From contig JAHBYK010000015.1 of the NCBI GenBank assembly GCA_019635965.1, positions 1 to 41,517 on the forward strand: a stretch of 41,517 nucleotides of DNA. The letters run 5' to 3'. The position numbers and the translations under genes are program-made. Under the pieces are notes generated by a model. It saw nothing but the letters and a program-made list of their open reading frames with translations, was not told the DNA's origin and searched no databases. Source of the stretch: Parvibaculum sp. GTDB lineage: Bacteria > Pseudomonadota > Alphaproteobacteria > Parvibaculales > Parvibaculaceae. Shown in pieces: positions 8,586-16,868 of this stretch; within the stretch, counting starts at the first letter, position 1; each line of letters starts with the position of its first letter.

Positions 8586-9542
8586 CTATTTGGCCGGGGT
8601 TTCGAAGATCTGGCCCGGATAGATCAGGTTCGGATCGCGAATCTGGTCCTTGTTGGCCTCATAGATGATCGTGTAGCTGAAGCCGGAGCCATAAAGCCGG
8701 CGGGCGATGTTCCAGAGGTTGTTGCCGGGCTGGATGACCACCTTGCCATCGCGGAGCGCCGCGAGGACGGCCTGCGGCTCGCCCCGCTCGAAGGGGACTT
8801 CGATGCGGCCGACGACACGGCCTTCGCCGTCCACCTGATCGACGCGGAGCGCATATTGGCCGGGCGCGATGTCCGCCGCCGGGCTCAGCTCCCAGCGGCC
8901 ATCGGTATCGGCCTTCGTCTCGCCCACGGGATTGCCGCCGACATAGACGCGAATGGTGGCGCCGGGATCGGCACGGCCGGAAATGATGATGTTGCCCTTC
9001 TCGTCATAGTCGATGGTTTCGAGGACGAGGCCGCCGGCATCGGCGGGAACGCCGGGGCCTTGCAGCACCTTGCTCGCCTTGCCCGGCTCGCTGCGGACAA
9101 CGAGCGTCTGACCCTGACCGCCTTCCGGCACGGAGACAGTGACGGTCTGGCGGCTGTCTTTCGTGCTGCCATCCGGGTTTCGCGCGGTCAGCGTCAGTTC
9201 GATGGTGCCCGGCGACAGCGGCTTTTCGAGCACGGCCACCCATTCGCCGCGCTGGTCGGCGGTCGCCTCGGCCACGACCTCGCCATTCGCCTTGAGCTGG
9301 ACGCGGGCGCCGGGAAGGGCGCGGCCGGCGGCGATGGTGGAGCCGTCGCGTTCGACGCGGACGATGTCGAAAGTGGGGATGGCGGGGTCTTCGGCGACTT
9401 CCTCCGCTTCCGGCGCGGCGGGCTCTTCGACCGCGATGCCGGACGGGGCGGGCTCGCTCTCGCCGCGCAGGAAAAACCAGTAACCCGCAAAAAGCAGGAC
9501 AAGCGCGACAACGAATGCGCCAATGATTGCGCCCAGTTTCAT
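8586..9542 (-). CDS. membrane-anchored LysM-domain protein with Ig-like repeats
   Basis: The 318-residue protein has an N-terminal membrane anchor (about 6-25) and an acidic, Pro/Glu/Ala-rich linker (30-55). Bacterial Ig-like modules follow (about 60-250; motifs such as GATIRVYVGG and TDGRWELSP). A C-terminal LysM domain (about 268-316) has the signatures VIQPGNNLWNIARRLYG and YPGQIF. It should sit in the periplasm, tethered to the inner membrane and binding peptidoglycan. AAGGAAAC before the ATG is a good ribosome-binding site. It lies 43 bp upstream of the stretch leading to the Atm1-type gene on the same strand, so co-transcription is possible. Confidence 0.85.
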   Translation of the reverse strand: MKLGAIIGAFVVALVLLFAGYWFFLRGESEPAPSGIAVEEPAAPEAEEVAEDPAIPTFDIVRVERDGSTIAAGRALPGARVQLKANGEVVAEATADQRGEWVAVLEKPLSPGTIELTLTARNPDGSTKDSRQTVTVSVPEGGQGQTLVVRSEPGKASKVLQGPGVPADAGGLVLETIDYDEKGNIIISGRADPGATIRVYVGGNPVGETKADTDGRWELSPAADIAPGQYALRVDQVDGEGRVVGRIEVPFERGEPQAVLAALRDGKVVIQPGNNLWNIARRLYGSGFSYTIIYEANKDQIRDPNLIYPGQIFETPAK

Positions 9543-9688
9543 TTGCCTGTTTCCTTCCCCATAGAAACTGTGCCGGAACGATACGATCCGTCACGTTCAA
9601 CCCAGTTTACCGCGTAGCTTGCAATTACGGCACCAATGTGAAACCACGCCGGTAGCAACGCCTGAATCAGCCCGGAAACCCTATCTCC

Positions 9689-10237
9689 ATGAAGCTCACA
9701 AGTCTTTGCGTCTATTGCGGTTCCAGCACCGGAAACGACCCCTCGATGATGGCGGAGGCGGACCGCTTCGGCCACATGATGGCGAAGGCGGGCGTCCGTC
9801 TGGTCTATGGCGGCGGGGGCGTCGGCCTGATGGGGGCGGTGGCGCGGGCGGTGCTCGCGGGCGGCGGACAGGTGACAGGCATCATCCCGCAGTTCCTCAC
9901 AGAAATCGAAGTGCAGTTCAACGAGGTGAGCGAGCTTATCGTCACCGACAGTATGCATGCCCGCAAGCAGCTCATGTTCGAGCGGGCGGAGGCCTTCGTG
10001 GCGCTGCCGGGCGGGATCGGCACGGTCGAGGAGACGATCGAGATGCTGACCTGGGCACAGCTCGGACGGCACAGCCAGCCCATCGTGATCGCCAATCTCA
10101 ACGGCTTCTGGGACCCGATGATCGAACTGCTCGACCACATCATCAAGGCGGGCTTTGCGCGCTCCAACATCCGCCGCATCTATTCGGTGGTGGACAAGGT
10201 GGAGGACATCCTGCCGCGCATCGAGGCGTCGCTCTGA
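9689..10237 (+). CDS. LOG family protein (nucleoside 5'-monophosphate phosphoribohydrolase)
   Basis: This 182-residue cytosolic protein of the lysine-decarboxylase-like Rossmann fold matches the LOG family (TIGR00730). It has the nucleotide loop YGGGGVGLMG (40-49), the M-x2-RK element (MHARKQLM) and the hallmark PGGIGTVEE (107-115). Characterised LOG proteins hydrolyse cytokinin riboside 5'-monophosphates or AMP to the base and ribose 5-phosphate; the older label lysine decarboxylase is wrong. It diverges from the LysM gene across 146 bp and converges with rarD. Confidence 0.9.
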   Translation: MKLTSLCVYCGSSTGNDPSMMAEADRFGHMMAKAGVRLVYGGGGVGLMGAVARAVLAGGGQVTGIIPQFLTEIEVQFNEVSELIVTDSMHARKQLMFERAEAFVALPGGIGTVEETIEMLTWAQLGRHSQPIVIANLNGFWDPMIELLDHIIKAGFARSNIRRIYSVVDKVEDILPRIEASL

Positions 10238-10243
10238 CGGCGT

Positions 10244-10271
10244 CTGTCATCGAACTGTCAAACGACTGTCA
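10244..10271. promoter_or_regulatory. triple CTGTCA direct repeat, 11-bp period (pho-box-like)
   Basis: CTGTCA occurs at 10244-10249, 10255-10260 and 10266-10271, exactly 11 bp apart. This equals two overlapping PhoB boxes (CTGTCAT-N4-CTGTCAC type). It lies between the 3' ends of the LOG gene and rarD, which converge, so no annotated gene begins next to it. The repeat is seen directly; PhoB binding is inferred. Confidence 0.55.
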
Positions 10272-10301
10272 CGATCGGCAATGCCGATTCAGCGGCGAAA
10301 C

Positions 10302-11243
10302 TTATCCCCGGTTTTCGAGACCGGCGAGACGGCGCAGCTCACGCTCGCGGACCCATGTGTCGTAGCTGAACATGGCCAGCGCAACCCAGATCAGCGCGAA
10401 GGTGACGAGCTGGCCCATGCCGAAAGGCTCGCCATAAAGGAAGACGGCGATCAGGAAGGATGCCGTGGGCACGAGATATTGCATGAGGCCGAGGGTCGTG
10501 AGCCTTATGCGTTGTGCGCCATAGGTGAAGAGGATGAGCGGCACGGCGGTCATGGGTCCGGTGAGGATCAGGAGAATGTCCGTATACAGACCGGCATGGC
10601 CGAAGGCGGCGGCGCCATGCGCCGACATCCAGAAAAGCCAGGCAAGGCCGAAAGGCGCAAGAATGACGACCTCGACAAAGAGCCCTTCCAGCGCCTCGGC
10701 GCGGACCACCTTCTTCAGATAGCCATAAGCAGCGAAGCTCGCCGCGAGGAAGAGAGAAACGTAAGGCACGAAGCCCTGCGCGAAGGTGAAATAGAGAACC
10801 GCTATCGCGGCAAGGGCGATGGCGAATTTCTGGGCGCGCGACAGGCGCTCGCCGAGCAGCATCACACCGGCCACCACGCTCATCAACGGATTGATGAAAT
10901 AGCCGAGGCTCGTTTCGAGGATGCGGTCCGAATTGACGGCCCAGATGAAGACGAGCCAGTTCGACCCGATGATGAGGGATGTCACCGACAGGATCAGCAT
11001 GGCGCGGCGGTTGCGCAACACGGCGATCAGCTGTGCATAGCGCCTGAAAAGGGCGATGCAGAGCGCGACGAGCAGCAGACTCCACAGCGCGCGATGGGCG
11101 AGAATTTCCATCGGCACGACATGGGCAAGCTGGCGGTAATAGATGACGGAGAGACCCCAGAGCAGATAGCCGCCACCCGCCGCCGCCGCGCCGAGGGCGG
11201 CTTGGCTTTTAGAATGCGCAGGAAAATGGTCGGGCATTTCCAT
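10302..11243 (-). CDS. rarD: EamA-family transporter RarD
   Basis: The 313-residue protein has ten predicted transmembrane helices in two EamA/DMT repeats and the RarD start pattern (GGGYLLWGLSVIYYRQLAHV). RarD proteins are inner-membrane drug/metabolite-type carriers whose substrate is poorly defined. The frame stays open to an ATG at 11345, but the added residues (MNTLFPKEYLAQRH...) are polar and unlike the family, so ATG 11243 (MEMPDHF) is preferred; GCGAG lies just before it. A 10-bp inverted repeat overlaps this start and could control translation. Confidence 0.85.
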   Translation of the reverse strand: MEMPDHFPAHSKSQAALGAAAAGGGYLLWGLSVIYYRQLAHVVPMEILAHRALWSLLLVALCIALFRRYAQLIAVLRNRRAMLILSVTSLIIGSNWLVFIWAVNSDRILETSLGYFINPLMSVVAGVMLLGERLSRAQKFAIALAAIAVLYFTFAQGFVPYVSLFLAASFAAYGYLKKVVRAEALEGLFVEVVILAPFGLAWLFWMSAHGAAAFGHAGLYTDILLILTGPMTAVPLILFTYGAQRIRLTTLGLMQYLVPTASFLIAVFLYGEPFGMGQLVTFALIWVALAMFSYDTWVRERELRRLAGLENRG

Positions 11244-11321
11244 ATCTCGCGCTTGAACCGGCCGCCCCAATTTCCCGTCCCGATCTGTCGCGCAGCTAAT
11301 TGTATGCCTTTGCGCGAGATA
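11243..11321 (-). promoter_or_regulatory. leader inverted repeat masking the rarD start (candidate RNA switch)
   Basis: In the reverse-strand transcript TATCTCGCGC (11321-11312) is perfectly complementary to GCGCGAGATA (11252-11243). The second arm contains the GCGAG ribosome-binding sequence and the A of the rarD ATG. Pairing would hide the start; 59 bases lie between the arms. I do not recognise a known riboswitch class. Confidence 0.35.
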
Positions 11322-11357
11322 CTCCTTGGGGAATAGGGTGTTCAATCAAAAGGAAAA

Positions 11358-12227
11358 TCAATTGCCGATATAAAGATCCGCATGCAAATCTTCAAACTTG
11401 GCCTGTCCCGTTGCCCTGTCCATTCCGAAGGGAACACGATCCGGCGCACCAATATCGGAAATCCGGAAAATATAAGTTATTCGAACCTGATCTTCCGTCT
11501 CATTTCTCAATGAAGCGTGCCAGGTAAGACTGTCTACAGCATACATTTCAAACAGACCGCCAGCGCTGTCATTGTAGCGAGAGGGATCGAAGTTGGGATA
11601 GTGCTCGGTGGCGACCTCGTAATGGCCATGCTCGCCGGCAAAGGTCATCGCGATCCCGTGGCGGTGTGTACCTGAATAAACTCGAATACCACCGGCACGC
11701 CCTCCAGAATTATCCGTCAGATTGAGCCAGAACGTGAGTTGGCGAGAGCTCTGCAGCAGATAGGGATAATCCTGATGGATCGGCAGATTGTATCGGTAAT
11801 TCTCCACACCTGGCGGGAAGACATGCAACGTCTCGCCATTAAAGGGCGACACAAGCAGCGGTTGATGCGTGTTGGAGGCAAAGAATTGATCTGCGATTTT
11901 TTCAATTTCAGGTGCATAGAAAAGCTTGCGCCCGGACATAAGCTTCATTGGCCTAGTGCCGATATCGTAGATTTTCCCGAGCACCTTGCGGTCGGTGCGC
12001 GCTAGAGAGAGGAGCACACTTTGAAAATATGGTTCGATCTCGAATACGGACCCATCCGCAAGCGCCTCACGAAGAGATCCCAAAGCTGGCGGAGTCGTAA
12101 CCGCTCCATCATCTGCGAGAATTAAAGTGTAGGCGCACAGGTCCCGATACAGAACCTCAATCTGAAGCTTCAGCGCACCTGCCACTTCCACCTTTTCCCA
12201 TCCATCACGATCGAGCGTCGGCTGCAT
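11358..12227 (-). CDS. phytanoyl-CoA dioxygenase (PhyH)-like Fe(II)/2-oxoglutarate oxygenase
   Basis: From the ATG at 12227 the protein has 289 residues. It shows the PhyH facial triad: HxD in NLPIHQDYPY, a distal histidine in DSLTWHASLRN, and the 2-oxoglutarate-binding arginine in QVRITYIFR (H155, D157, H241, R253 if numbered from the alternative ATG at 12239). Such enzymes hydroxylate or otherwise oxidise small molecules or lipid- and sugar-linked substrates; the substrate here is unknown. The stop of the upstream methyltransferase gene lies 2 bases before this ATG, so the genes are probably translationally coupled. Base composition is visibly lower in GC than in the neighbours, which suggests acquisition by transfer. 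Confidence 0.75.
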   Translation of the reverse strand: MQPTLDRDGWEKVEVAGALKLQIEVLYRDLCAYTLILADDGAVTTPPALGSLREALADGSVFEIEPYFQSVLLSLARTDRKVLGKIYDIGTRPMKLMSGRKLFYAPEIEKIADQFFASNTHQPLLVSPFNGETLHVFPPGVENYRYNLPIHQDYPYLLQSSRQLTFWLNLTDNSGGRAGGIRVYSGTHRHGIAMTFAGEHGHYEVATEHYPNFDPSRYNDSAGGLFEMYAVDSLTWHASLRNETEDQVRITYIFRISDIGAPDRVPFGMDRATGQAKFEDLHADLYIGN

Positions 12228-12229
12228 GA

Positions 12230-13009
12230 TTAGTAGCATTCCTTCACGAGATATCCGCCCGGGTTGTCACTGAACGGGAACTTACGAATGACGGGTGCAA
12301 TACCTCGTTCAGCAAAGAATTCACTCACCGCGGTCGCTTCGCCGGGGAAAATGTCAAAACCATATTCGTCGAGAAGTAACACACCGCCGATGACCAGCCG
12401 ATCCCAGAAGTGCCGAAGCGCCACGAGAGTGGGCTCGTAAAGGTCCGCATCTAGGTGCAGAATCTTGATAACGGTACCGGGGTTCTTTTCCGCATACTCT
12501 GGAACCGTTTTCAGGATATCCCCTTCGATCAGGCGAATGCGCGGCTTCTGAGGTGCGAATCGATCGTGATCAAAGACGTTGATTAGAACGTCGAGCTCTT
12601 CACGATAGGCCTCCGAAGACCATCCCCCCTCCTGCTTGTCGTGGCGGGCGAGCCTTACACCGTCCTTCTCATGAAAACTCGGGAATCCCTTGAAATTGTC
12701 AAACCCGATCACATCGAAACTTCGATCATATGTGGAGAATATCTCAGTAAACTGAGAAAATCGAATGAGAGAGTCGCCGCGGAACACACCCAACTCCACG
12801 ATGTGGCCTGGCAAATCTTCCACCATGCGAAAGATTTCATAATGGGCGATCAGCTTCGCTATCCCCCTGCGGCTTGCAAAACGTAGAATGCCGCCATGGG
12901 AGAATGCCTCCTTGTTTCCTGATGCGCAGTGCCCCGACAGTAATCGAAACAGGGTTTCCTCTACATAAGCATTGTCAGGGCAAATGGCAGGCTTTGGTAG
13001 CTCGCTCAT
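12230..13009 (-). CDS. TylF/MycF-like SAM-dependent O-methyltransferase
   Basis: The 259-residue protein resembles the macrocin O-methyltransferase (TylF/NovP) family, which methylates sugar hydroxyls in a Mg-dependent way. Visible are SAM motif I, HIVELGVFRGDSL (E72), the GFDNFKGFP element, the acidic metal-site motif LHLDADLYEPT (D187, D189) and LLLDEYG (D214). ATG 13009 has a strong AGAGGA five bases upstream and is chosen over an in-frame ATG at 13036. It is the first gene of a two-gene cassette with the PhyH-like oxygenase. No glycosyltransferase or polyketide gene is nearby, so the acceptor is unknown. GC content is below that of the flanks. Confidence 0.8.
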   Translation of the reverse strand: MSELPKPAICPDNAYVEETLFRLLSGHCASGNKEAFSHGGILRFASRRGIAKLIAHYEIFRMVEDLPGHIVELGVFRGDSLIRFSQFTEIFSTYDRSFDVIGFDNFKGFPSFHEKDGVRLARHDKQEGGWSSEAYREELDVLINVFDHDRFAPQKPRIRLIEGDILKTVPEYAEKNPGTVIKILHLDADLYEPTLVALRHFWDRLVIGGVLLLDEYGFDIFPGEATAVSEFFAERGIAPVIRKFPFSDNPGGYLVKECY

Positions 13010-13413
13010 GGCGTTCCTCTTGGCGTCGCGGGGCAATTCTATTGATCATTTAAGAGTAGACGCGAAAGAGCCGCAATGGAACAGCGATTCGCAGCCATGA
13101 CGCTGAAGCCACGGAGTCAAGTTTCGGGCGCGTTTTCCGAATGGCCTCCTGTGCCTTGGCCTTTCTCCCTAGTCGAGTTGTCCACCGCAGGCACGCGCCA
13201 TCCCGTTTCGTTCTTATAACACGGCGAAACAGCACTTTCCGGCACCAAATGAAAAGGGCGCGTTTCCGGTTTAGTGAGACCGGCCTCGCTCAGGCGGGGG
13301 TTGACCCAGTACAATTCACGCCTATCTTGGCACCAGCGAAACCCGACAGGATGTGTGCGACATGGATTTGCTCCGCAATGCAATGAGCCCTTGCCTTGCC
13401 TCTGTGGAGAAGA
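13010..13413. other. 404-bp gene-poor stretch of lower GC
   Basis: I find no convincing gene here. The longest frame is an 88-codon reverse-strand ORF (13383-13117) with an odd Pro/Thr/Glu-rich product, no good ribosome-binding site and no recognised domain. The stretch separates the divergent TylF-like and ABC-F genes, so it must hold both promoters, and its composition matches the cassette to its left. Confidence 0.4.
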
Positions 13414-15006
13414 ATGTCCATGTGCCCCTCCATTTCGCTTTCCGGTCTTTCATGGTCCACGCCTGACGGCAGGACGCTTTTTTCCGATCTCGAGCTTCGG
13501 TTCGGCCAGGTCCGCACAGGCCTTGTGGGCCGGAACGGAACGGGCAAGACAACGCTGCTGAAACTCATCAGCGGCGAATATGTCCCTGTGCGCGGCACGA
13601 TACATGTTGACGCACGACTTTCGATATTGCGGCAGCGCGTACAGCCTGCTTCGGACGAGACGATCGCCACGCTATTCGGCGCTGACGCCGCGCTGGACCT
13701 GCTCCGCCGCGCGGAAACAGGCCGGGCAGCACCCGGCGAGCTTTCCGAGGCCGACTGGACACTGGAAGCGCGAATTGCCGAGTGTCTTGCCGGTCTGGGC
13801 CTTGAGGCATCGCCGGAGACACCTCTTGCCGCGCTATCGGGCGGACAGCGCACACGCGCCATGCTGGCGGCACTCACCTTCACCGAACCCGACTTCCTGT
13901 TGCTCGACGAGCCGACCAACAATCTCGACGCAGAAGGCCGCGAAGCGGTGAAGCATTTGCTGGCGCGCTGGAAAAAGGGCGCGATCATCGTCTCGCATGA
14001 CAGGGTGCTGCTTGAGGAAATCGACGAGATCGTCGAACTCACCTCGCTTGGCGCTGCGCGTTATGGCGGCAACTGGAGCCACTACCGCAGGCAGAAGGCG
14101 CTCGAACTTCAGGCAGCGGAACACGACCTTGCAAATGCGCAGCGAAAATTGAAGGAGATCGCGCGCATATCCCAGGAAACCCGGGAGAAGCAGGCACAAA
14201 GGGACAAGCGCGGCCGCGCCAAGAAGGCGAAGGGCGACCTGCCGCGCATCATCCTTGGAACCCGAAAGAACAATGCGGAGGCGACCAGCGGCAAGAATGT
14301 CCGGCTGGCGGAGCATCGGCAAATACAGGCCAAGGAGGACGCGTCCGCAGCCCGTGCCAGAATCGAGGTGCTGCAACCCTTCACCATCACGCTGGCACCG
14401 GCCGGACTTCATGCAGGACGTCTGGTGCTGGAAGCAAAATCGTTGCATGGCGGCCATGACAAGGAAGCGCCCATCATCCGTAATCTTTCGATGACCATTG
14501 AAGGCCCGGAGCGGATTGCGATCACAGGAGCGAACGGCTCGGGCAAGACGACGCTACTCAAACTTCTGACCGGCGAACTCGAACCTTTTTCCGGCAGCGT
14601 TCGGCTCCACGTTCCTCACGCCATGCTCGATCAGCAGGTGAGCCTGATCGACCGCGAGCTGACGGTTGCGGACAATTTCCTGCGCCTCAACCCGGACATG
14701 GACGAAAGATCATGCCGCGCCGCACTTGCCCGGTTCCGCTTTCGTGCCGAAGCGGCATTGCAGTCAGCGGGCACATTGAGCGGCGGCGAAATGCTGCGTG
14801 CCGGGCTCGCCTGTGTGCTGGGCGGCCTGCGCCCTCCCCCGCTGCTCTTGCTCGATGAGCCGACGAACCATCTCGACATGGAGTCCACTGAAATTCTCGA
14901 GGAAGGGATCGCAGCCTATGACGGTGCGCTGATCGCCATCAGCCACGACGAAACCTTCCTCGATGCCATCAGGATCGGCCGGCGAATTGAAATCGGAACC
15001 GTTTAG
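13414..15006 (+). CDS. ABC-F family ATPase
   Basis: The 530-residue soluble protein has two ATP-binding cassettes and no membrane segment. The first has Walker A GRNGTGKTTLLK, signature LSGGQRTRA and Walker B LLLDEPTNNLD. The second has GANGSGKTTLLK, LSGGEMLRA and LLLLDEPTNHLDMES. They are joined by a long basic, helical linker (about 230-330; RDKRGRAKKAKGD). ABC-F proteins act on the ribosome as translation factors or in antibiotic resistance by target protection. Which role applies here is not clear; the short linker without further extensions resembles the Uup/EttA-like housekeeping type. GGAGA lies just before ATG 13414; 13396 and 13420 are alternative starts. It converges with cimA, with only 9 bases between stops. 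Confidence 0.85.
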   Translation: MSMCPSISLSGLSWSTPDGRTLFSDLELRFGQVRTGLVGRNGTGKTTLLKLISGEYVPVRGTIHVDARLSILRQRVQPASDETIATLFGADAALDLLRRAETGRAAPGELSEADWTLEARIAECLAGLGLEASPETPLAALSGGQRTRAMLAALTFTEPDFLLLDEPTNNLDAEGREAVKHLLARWKKGAIIVSHDRVLLEEIDEIVELTSLGAARYGGNWSHYRRQKALELQAAEHDLANAQRKLKEIARISQETREKQAQRDKRGRAKKAKGDLPRIILGTRKNNAEATSGKNVRLAEHRQIQAKEDASAARARIEVLQPFTITLAPAGLHAGRLVLEAKSLHGGHDKEAPIIRNLSMTIEGPERIAITGANGSGKTTLLKLLTGELEPFSGSVRLHVPHAMLDQQVSLIDRELTVADNFLRLNPDMDERSCRAALARFRFRAEAALQSAGTLSGGEMLRAGLACVLGGLRPPPLLLLDEPTNHLDMESTEILEEGIAAYDGALIAISHDETFLDAIRIGRRIEIGTV

Positions 15007-15015
15007 CCGGGCCGC

Positions 15016-16659
15016 CTATGCCCCGGCCTTCTCCCGGTGCGGCTTGTTCTTCGCCGGGGCGCCGTCGCGCAGGAGCTTCCAGACGATGGAATCGAGCAGC
15101 GCCTGGAACGAGGCATCGACGATGTTGGGCGAGACGCCGACGGTGAACCAGCGGTTGCCCTTGCCGTCCATGCTCTCGATCATGACGCGGGTGACGGCCT
15201 CGGTGCCGCTTGTGAGGATACGCACCTTGAAATCGGCAAGCCGCAGATCCTCGATATAGGGCGAGTATTTGCCGAGATCCTTGCGGAGCGCCTGATCGAG
15301 CGCGTTGACCGGGCCATTGCCCTCGCCCACCGAGATCAGCTTTTCGCCATCGACCACGACCTTCACCGTCGCCTCGGAGACGGTGACGAGATCGCCGAGC
15401 GCGTTGTAGCGGCGCTCGACAAGCACGCGGAAGGATTCGACATCGAAAAACTCCGGCACCTCGCCGAGGATGCGGCGCGCCAGCAGCTCGAAGGAGGCTT
15501 CGGCGCCGTCATAGGAATAGCCGAGGAACTCGCGCTCCTTCACCTCATCGAGCAGGCGCTGGATGCGGCGGTCCTTCGGGTCGAAGGCGATGCCCGCTTC
15601 TTCAAGACGCGCAAGGATGTTCGACTTGCCAGCCTGATCGGACACGGCGATACGGCGCTTGTTGCCGACGCTTTCCGGCGGCACATGCTCATAGGTTTTC
15701 GGGTCCTTCAGGATCGCCGAGACATGGATGCCGGCTTTCGACGCGAAGGCGCTTTCGCCGACATAGGGCGCGTAGCGGTTCGGCGCACGGTTCAGCACTT
15801 CGTCGAGCGTGCGCGAGACATGAACGAGGCTTTTCAGGCGCTCATGCGTGACGCCGATCTCGAAACGGTCCGCGTAATGGGGCTTCAGAAGCAGGGTCGG
15901 GATGAGCGACACCATATTGGCATTGCCGCACCGCTCGCCCAATCCATTCAGCGTGCCCTGCACCTGGCGGACGCCGGCGCGGATCGCGGCGAGCGAGTTC
16001 GCCACGGCGTTTTCCGTGTCGTTATGGGCATGGATGCCGAGATTGCTGCCGGAGATGCCGGATGCGACGACCTCGCCGACGATGCGCTCCACCTCGTCCG
16101 GCAGCGTGCCGCCATTGGTGTCGCAGAGCACGGCCCAGCGCGCGCCATTGTCGAGCGCGGCGCGGACGCAGGCGAGCGCATATTCCGGGTTTGCCTTGTA
16201 ACCGTCGAAGAAATGTTCGCAGTCGATCATCGGCTCGCGGCGCCTGGCGGCGACCGCCCGCACACTGTCTGCGATGCTTTCGAGGTTTTCCTCGTTGCTG
16301 ATGCCGAGCGCGACGGCAACCTGAAAGTCCCAGCTCTTGGCAACGAGGCAGACGGCATCCGTATCCGCATCGAGCACGGCGGCGAGGCCCGGATCGTTCG
16401 AGGCCGAGCGGCCTGCCCGCTTCGTCATGCCGAAGGCGGTGAATTTCGCATGGGCGAATTCCGGGCGCTCACCGAAGAAGGCGGTGTCCGTGGGGTTGGC
16501 ACCCGGATAGCCGCCCTCGATGTAGTCGATGCCCAGCTCATCAAGCAGGCCCGCAATGAGGCGCTTGTCCTCGACACTGAAATCGACGCCGGTCGTCTGC
16601 GCGCCGTCGCGCAGCGTGGTGTCGAAAAGATAGAGGCGCTCTTTGCCGGTCGTGCTCAT
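15016..16659 (-). CDS. cimA: (R)-citramalate synthase
   Basis: The 547-residue product matches the CimA family (TIGR00977), which condenses pyruvate with acetyl-CoA to citramalate, the threonine-independent entry to isoleucine. The HMGL-like TIM barrel (about 5-280) shows TTLRDGAQ and the metal-binding HAHND. The C-terminal LeuA-type allosteric domain covers about 400-535. IYIEGGYPG-like sequence (YIEGGYPGANPTD) separates it from isopropylmalate synthase. ATG 16659 (MSTTGKERLYLF) is preferred over ATG 16674 because GGAA lies upstream of it. It is monocistronic as far as can be seen, with a 209-bp gap to gltX. The family is sure; the substrate is inferred. Confidence 0.9.
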   Translation of the reverse strand: MSTTGKERLYLFDTTLRDGAQTTGVDFSVEDKRLIAGLLDELGIDYIEGGYPGANPTDTAFFGERPEFAHAKFTAFGMTKRAGRSASNDPGLAAVLDADTDAVCLVAKSWDFQVAVALGISNEENLESIADSVRAVAARRREPMIDCEHFFDGYKANPEYALACVRAALDNGARWAVLCDTNGGTLPDEVERIVGEVVASGISGSNLGIHAHNDTENAVANSLAAIRAGVRQVQGTLNGLGERCGNANMVSLIPTLLLKPHYADRFEIGVTHERLKSLVHVSRTLDEVLNRAPNRYAPYVGESAFASKAGIHVSAILKDPKTYEHVPPESVGNKRRIAVSDQAGKSNILARLEEAGIAFDPKDRRIQRLLDEVKEREFLGYSYDGAEASFELLARRILGEVPEFFDVESFRVLVERRYNALGDLVTVSEATVKVVVDGEKLISVGEGNGPVNALDQALRKDLGKYSPYIEDLRLADFKVRILTSGTEAVTRVMIESMDGKGNRWFTVGVSPNIVDASFQALLDSIVWKLLRDGAPAKNKPHREKAGA

Positions 16660-16868
16660 GGTTCCATTCCGCATCGTGGAGGGCGCAAAGGCCCGTCATT
16701 GGGTGGCAATCCGCCACCGGCCGGTCCGTGTTCCACAATGTTTGCAAGCGTGCTTGTACGGCGGCGGCGGAGCTATGTCAGCCGCTAATAATCAGACCCT
16801 GAATGATCGAGTAAGCCGGGTTCATGCCGGTATCCTCAGTCAGCCGCCGTTAACAAATCCTAACGATT
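16660..16868. other. intergenic region between gltX and cimA
   Basis: This stretch has no gene. It should carry the cimA promoter. Near its gltX end it contains TTAACAAATCCTAAC (16850-16864), an imperfect CtrA-like pair of half-sites with 7-base spacing. No terminator with a T-run is evident. Confidence 0.35.

Noticed and set aside
10274..10288. ATCGGC-AAT-GCCGAT hairpin as a terminator between LOG gene and rarD
   Set aside because: The 6-bp stem has a 3-base loop and no T-run on either strand, so it is not a convincing intrinsic terminator.
13117..13383. 88-codon reverse frame in the gap before the ABC-F gene
   Set aside because: No ribosome-binding site, no recognisable domain and unusual composition; kept only as a remark under the gap.
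16850..16864. CtrA-like TTAA-N7-TAAC sequence near the gltX stop
   Set aside because: Second half-site is off consensus and it is about 190 bp from the cimA start; too weak to call as a site.
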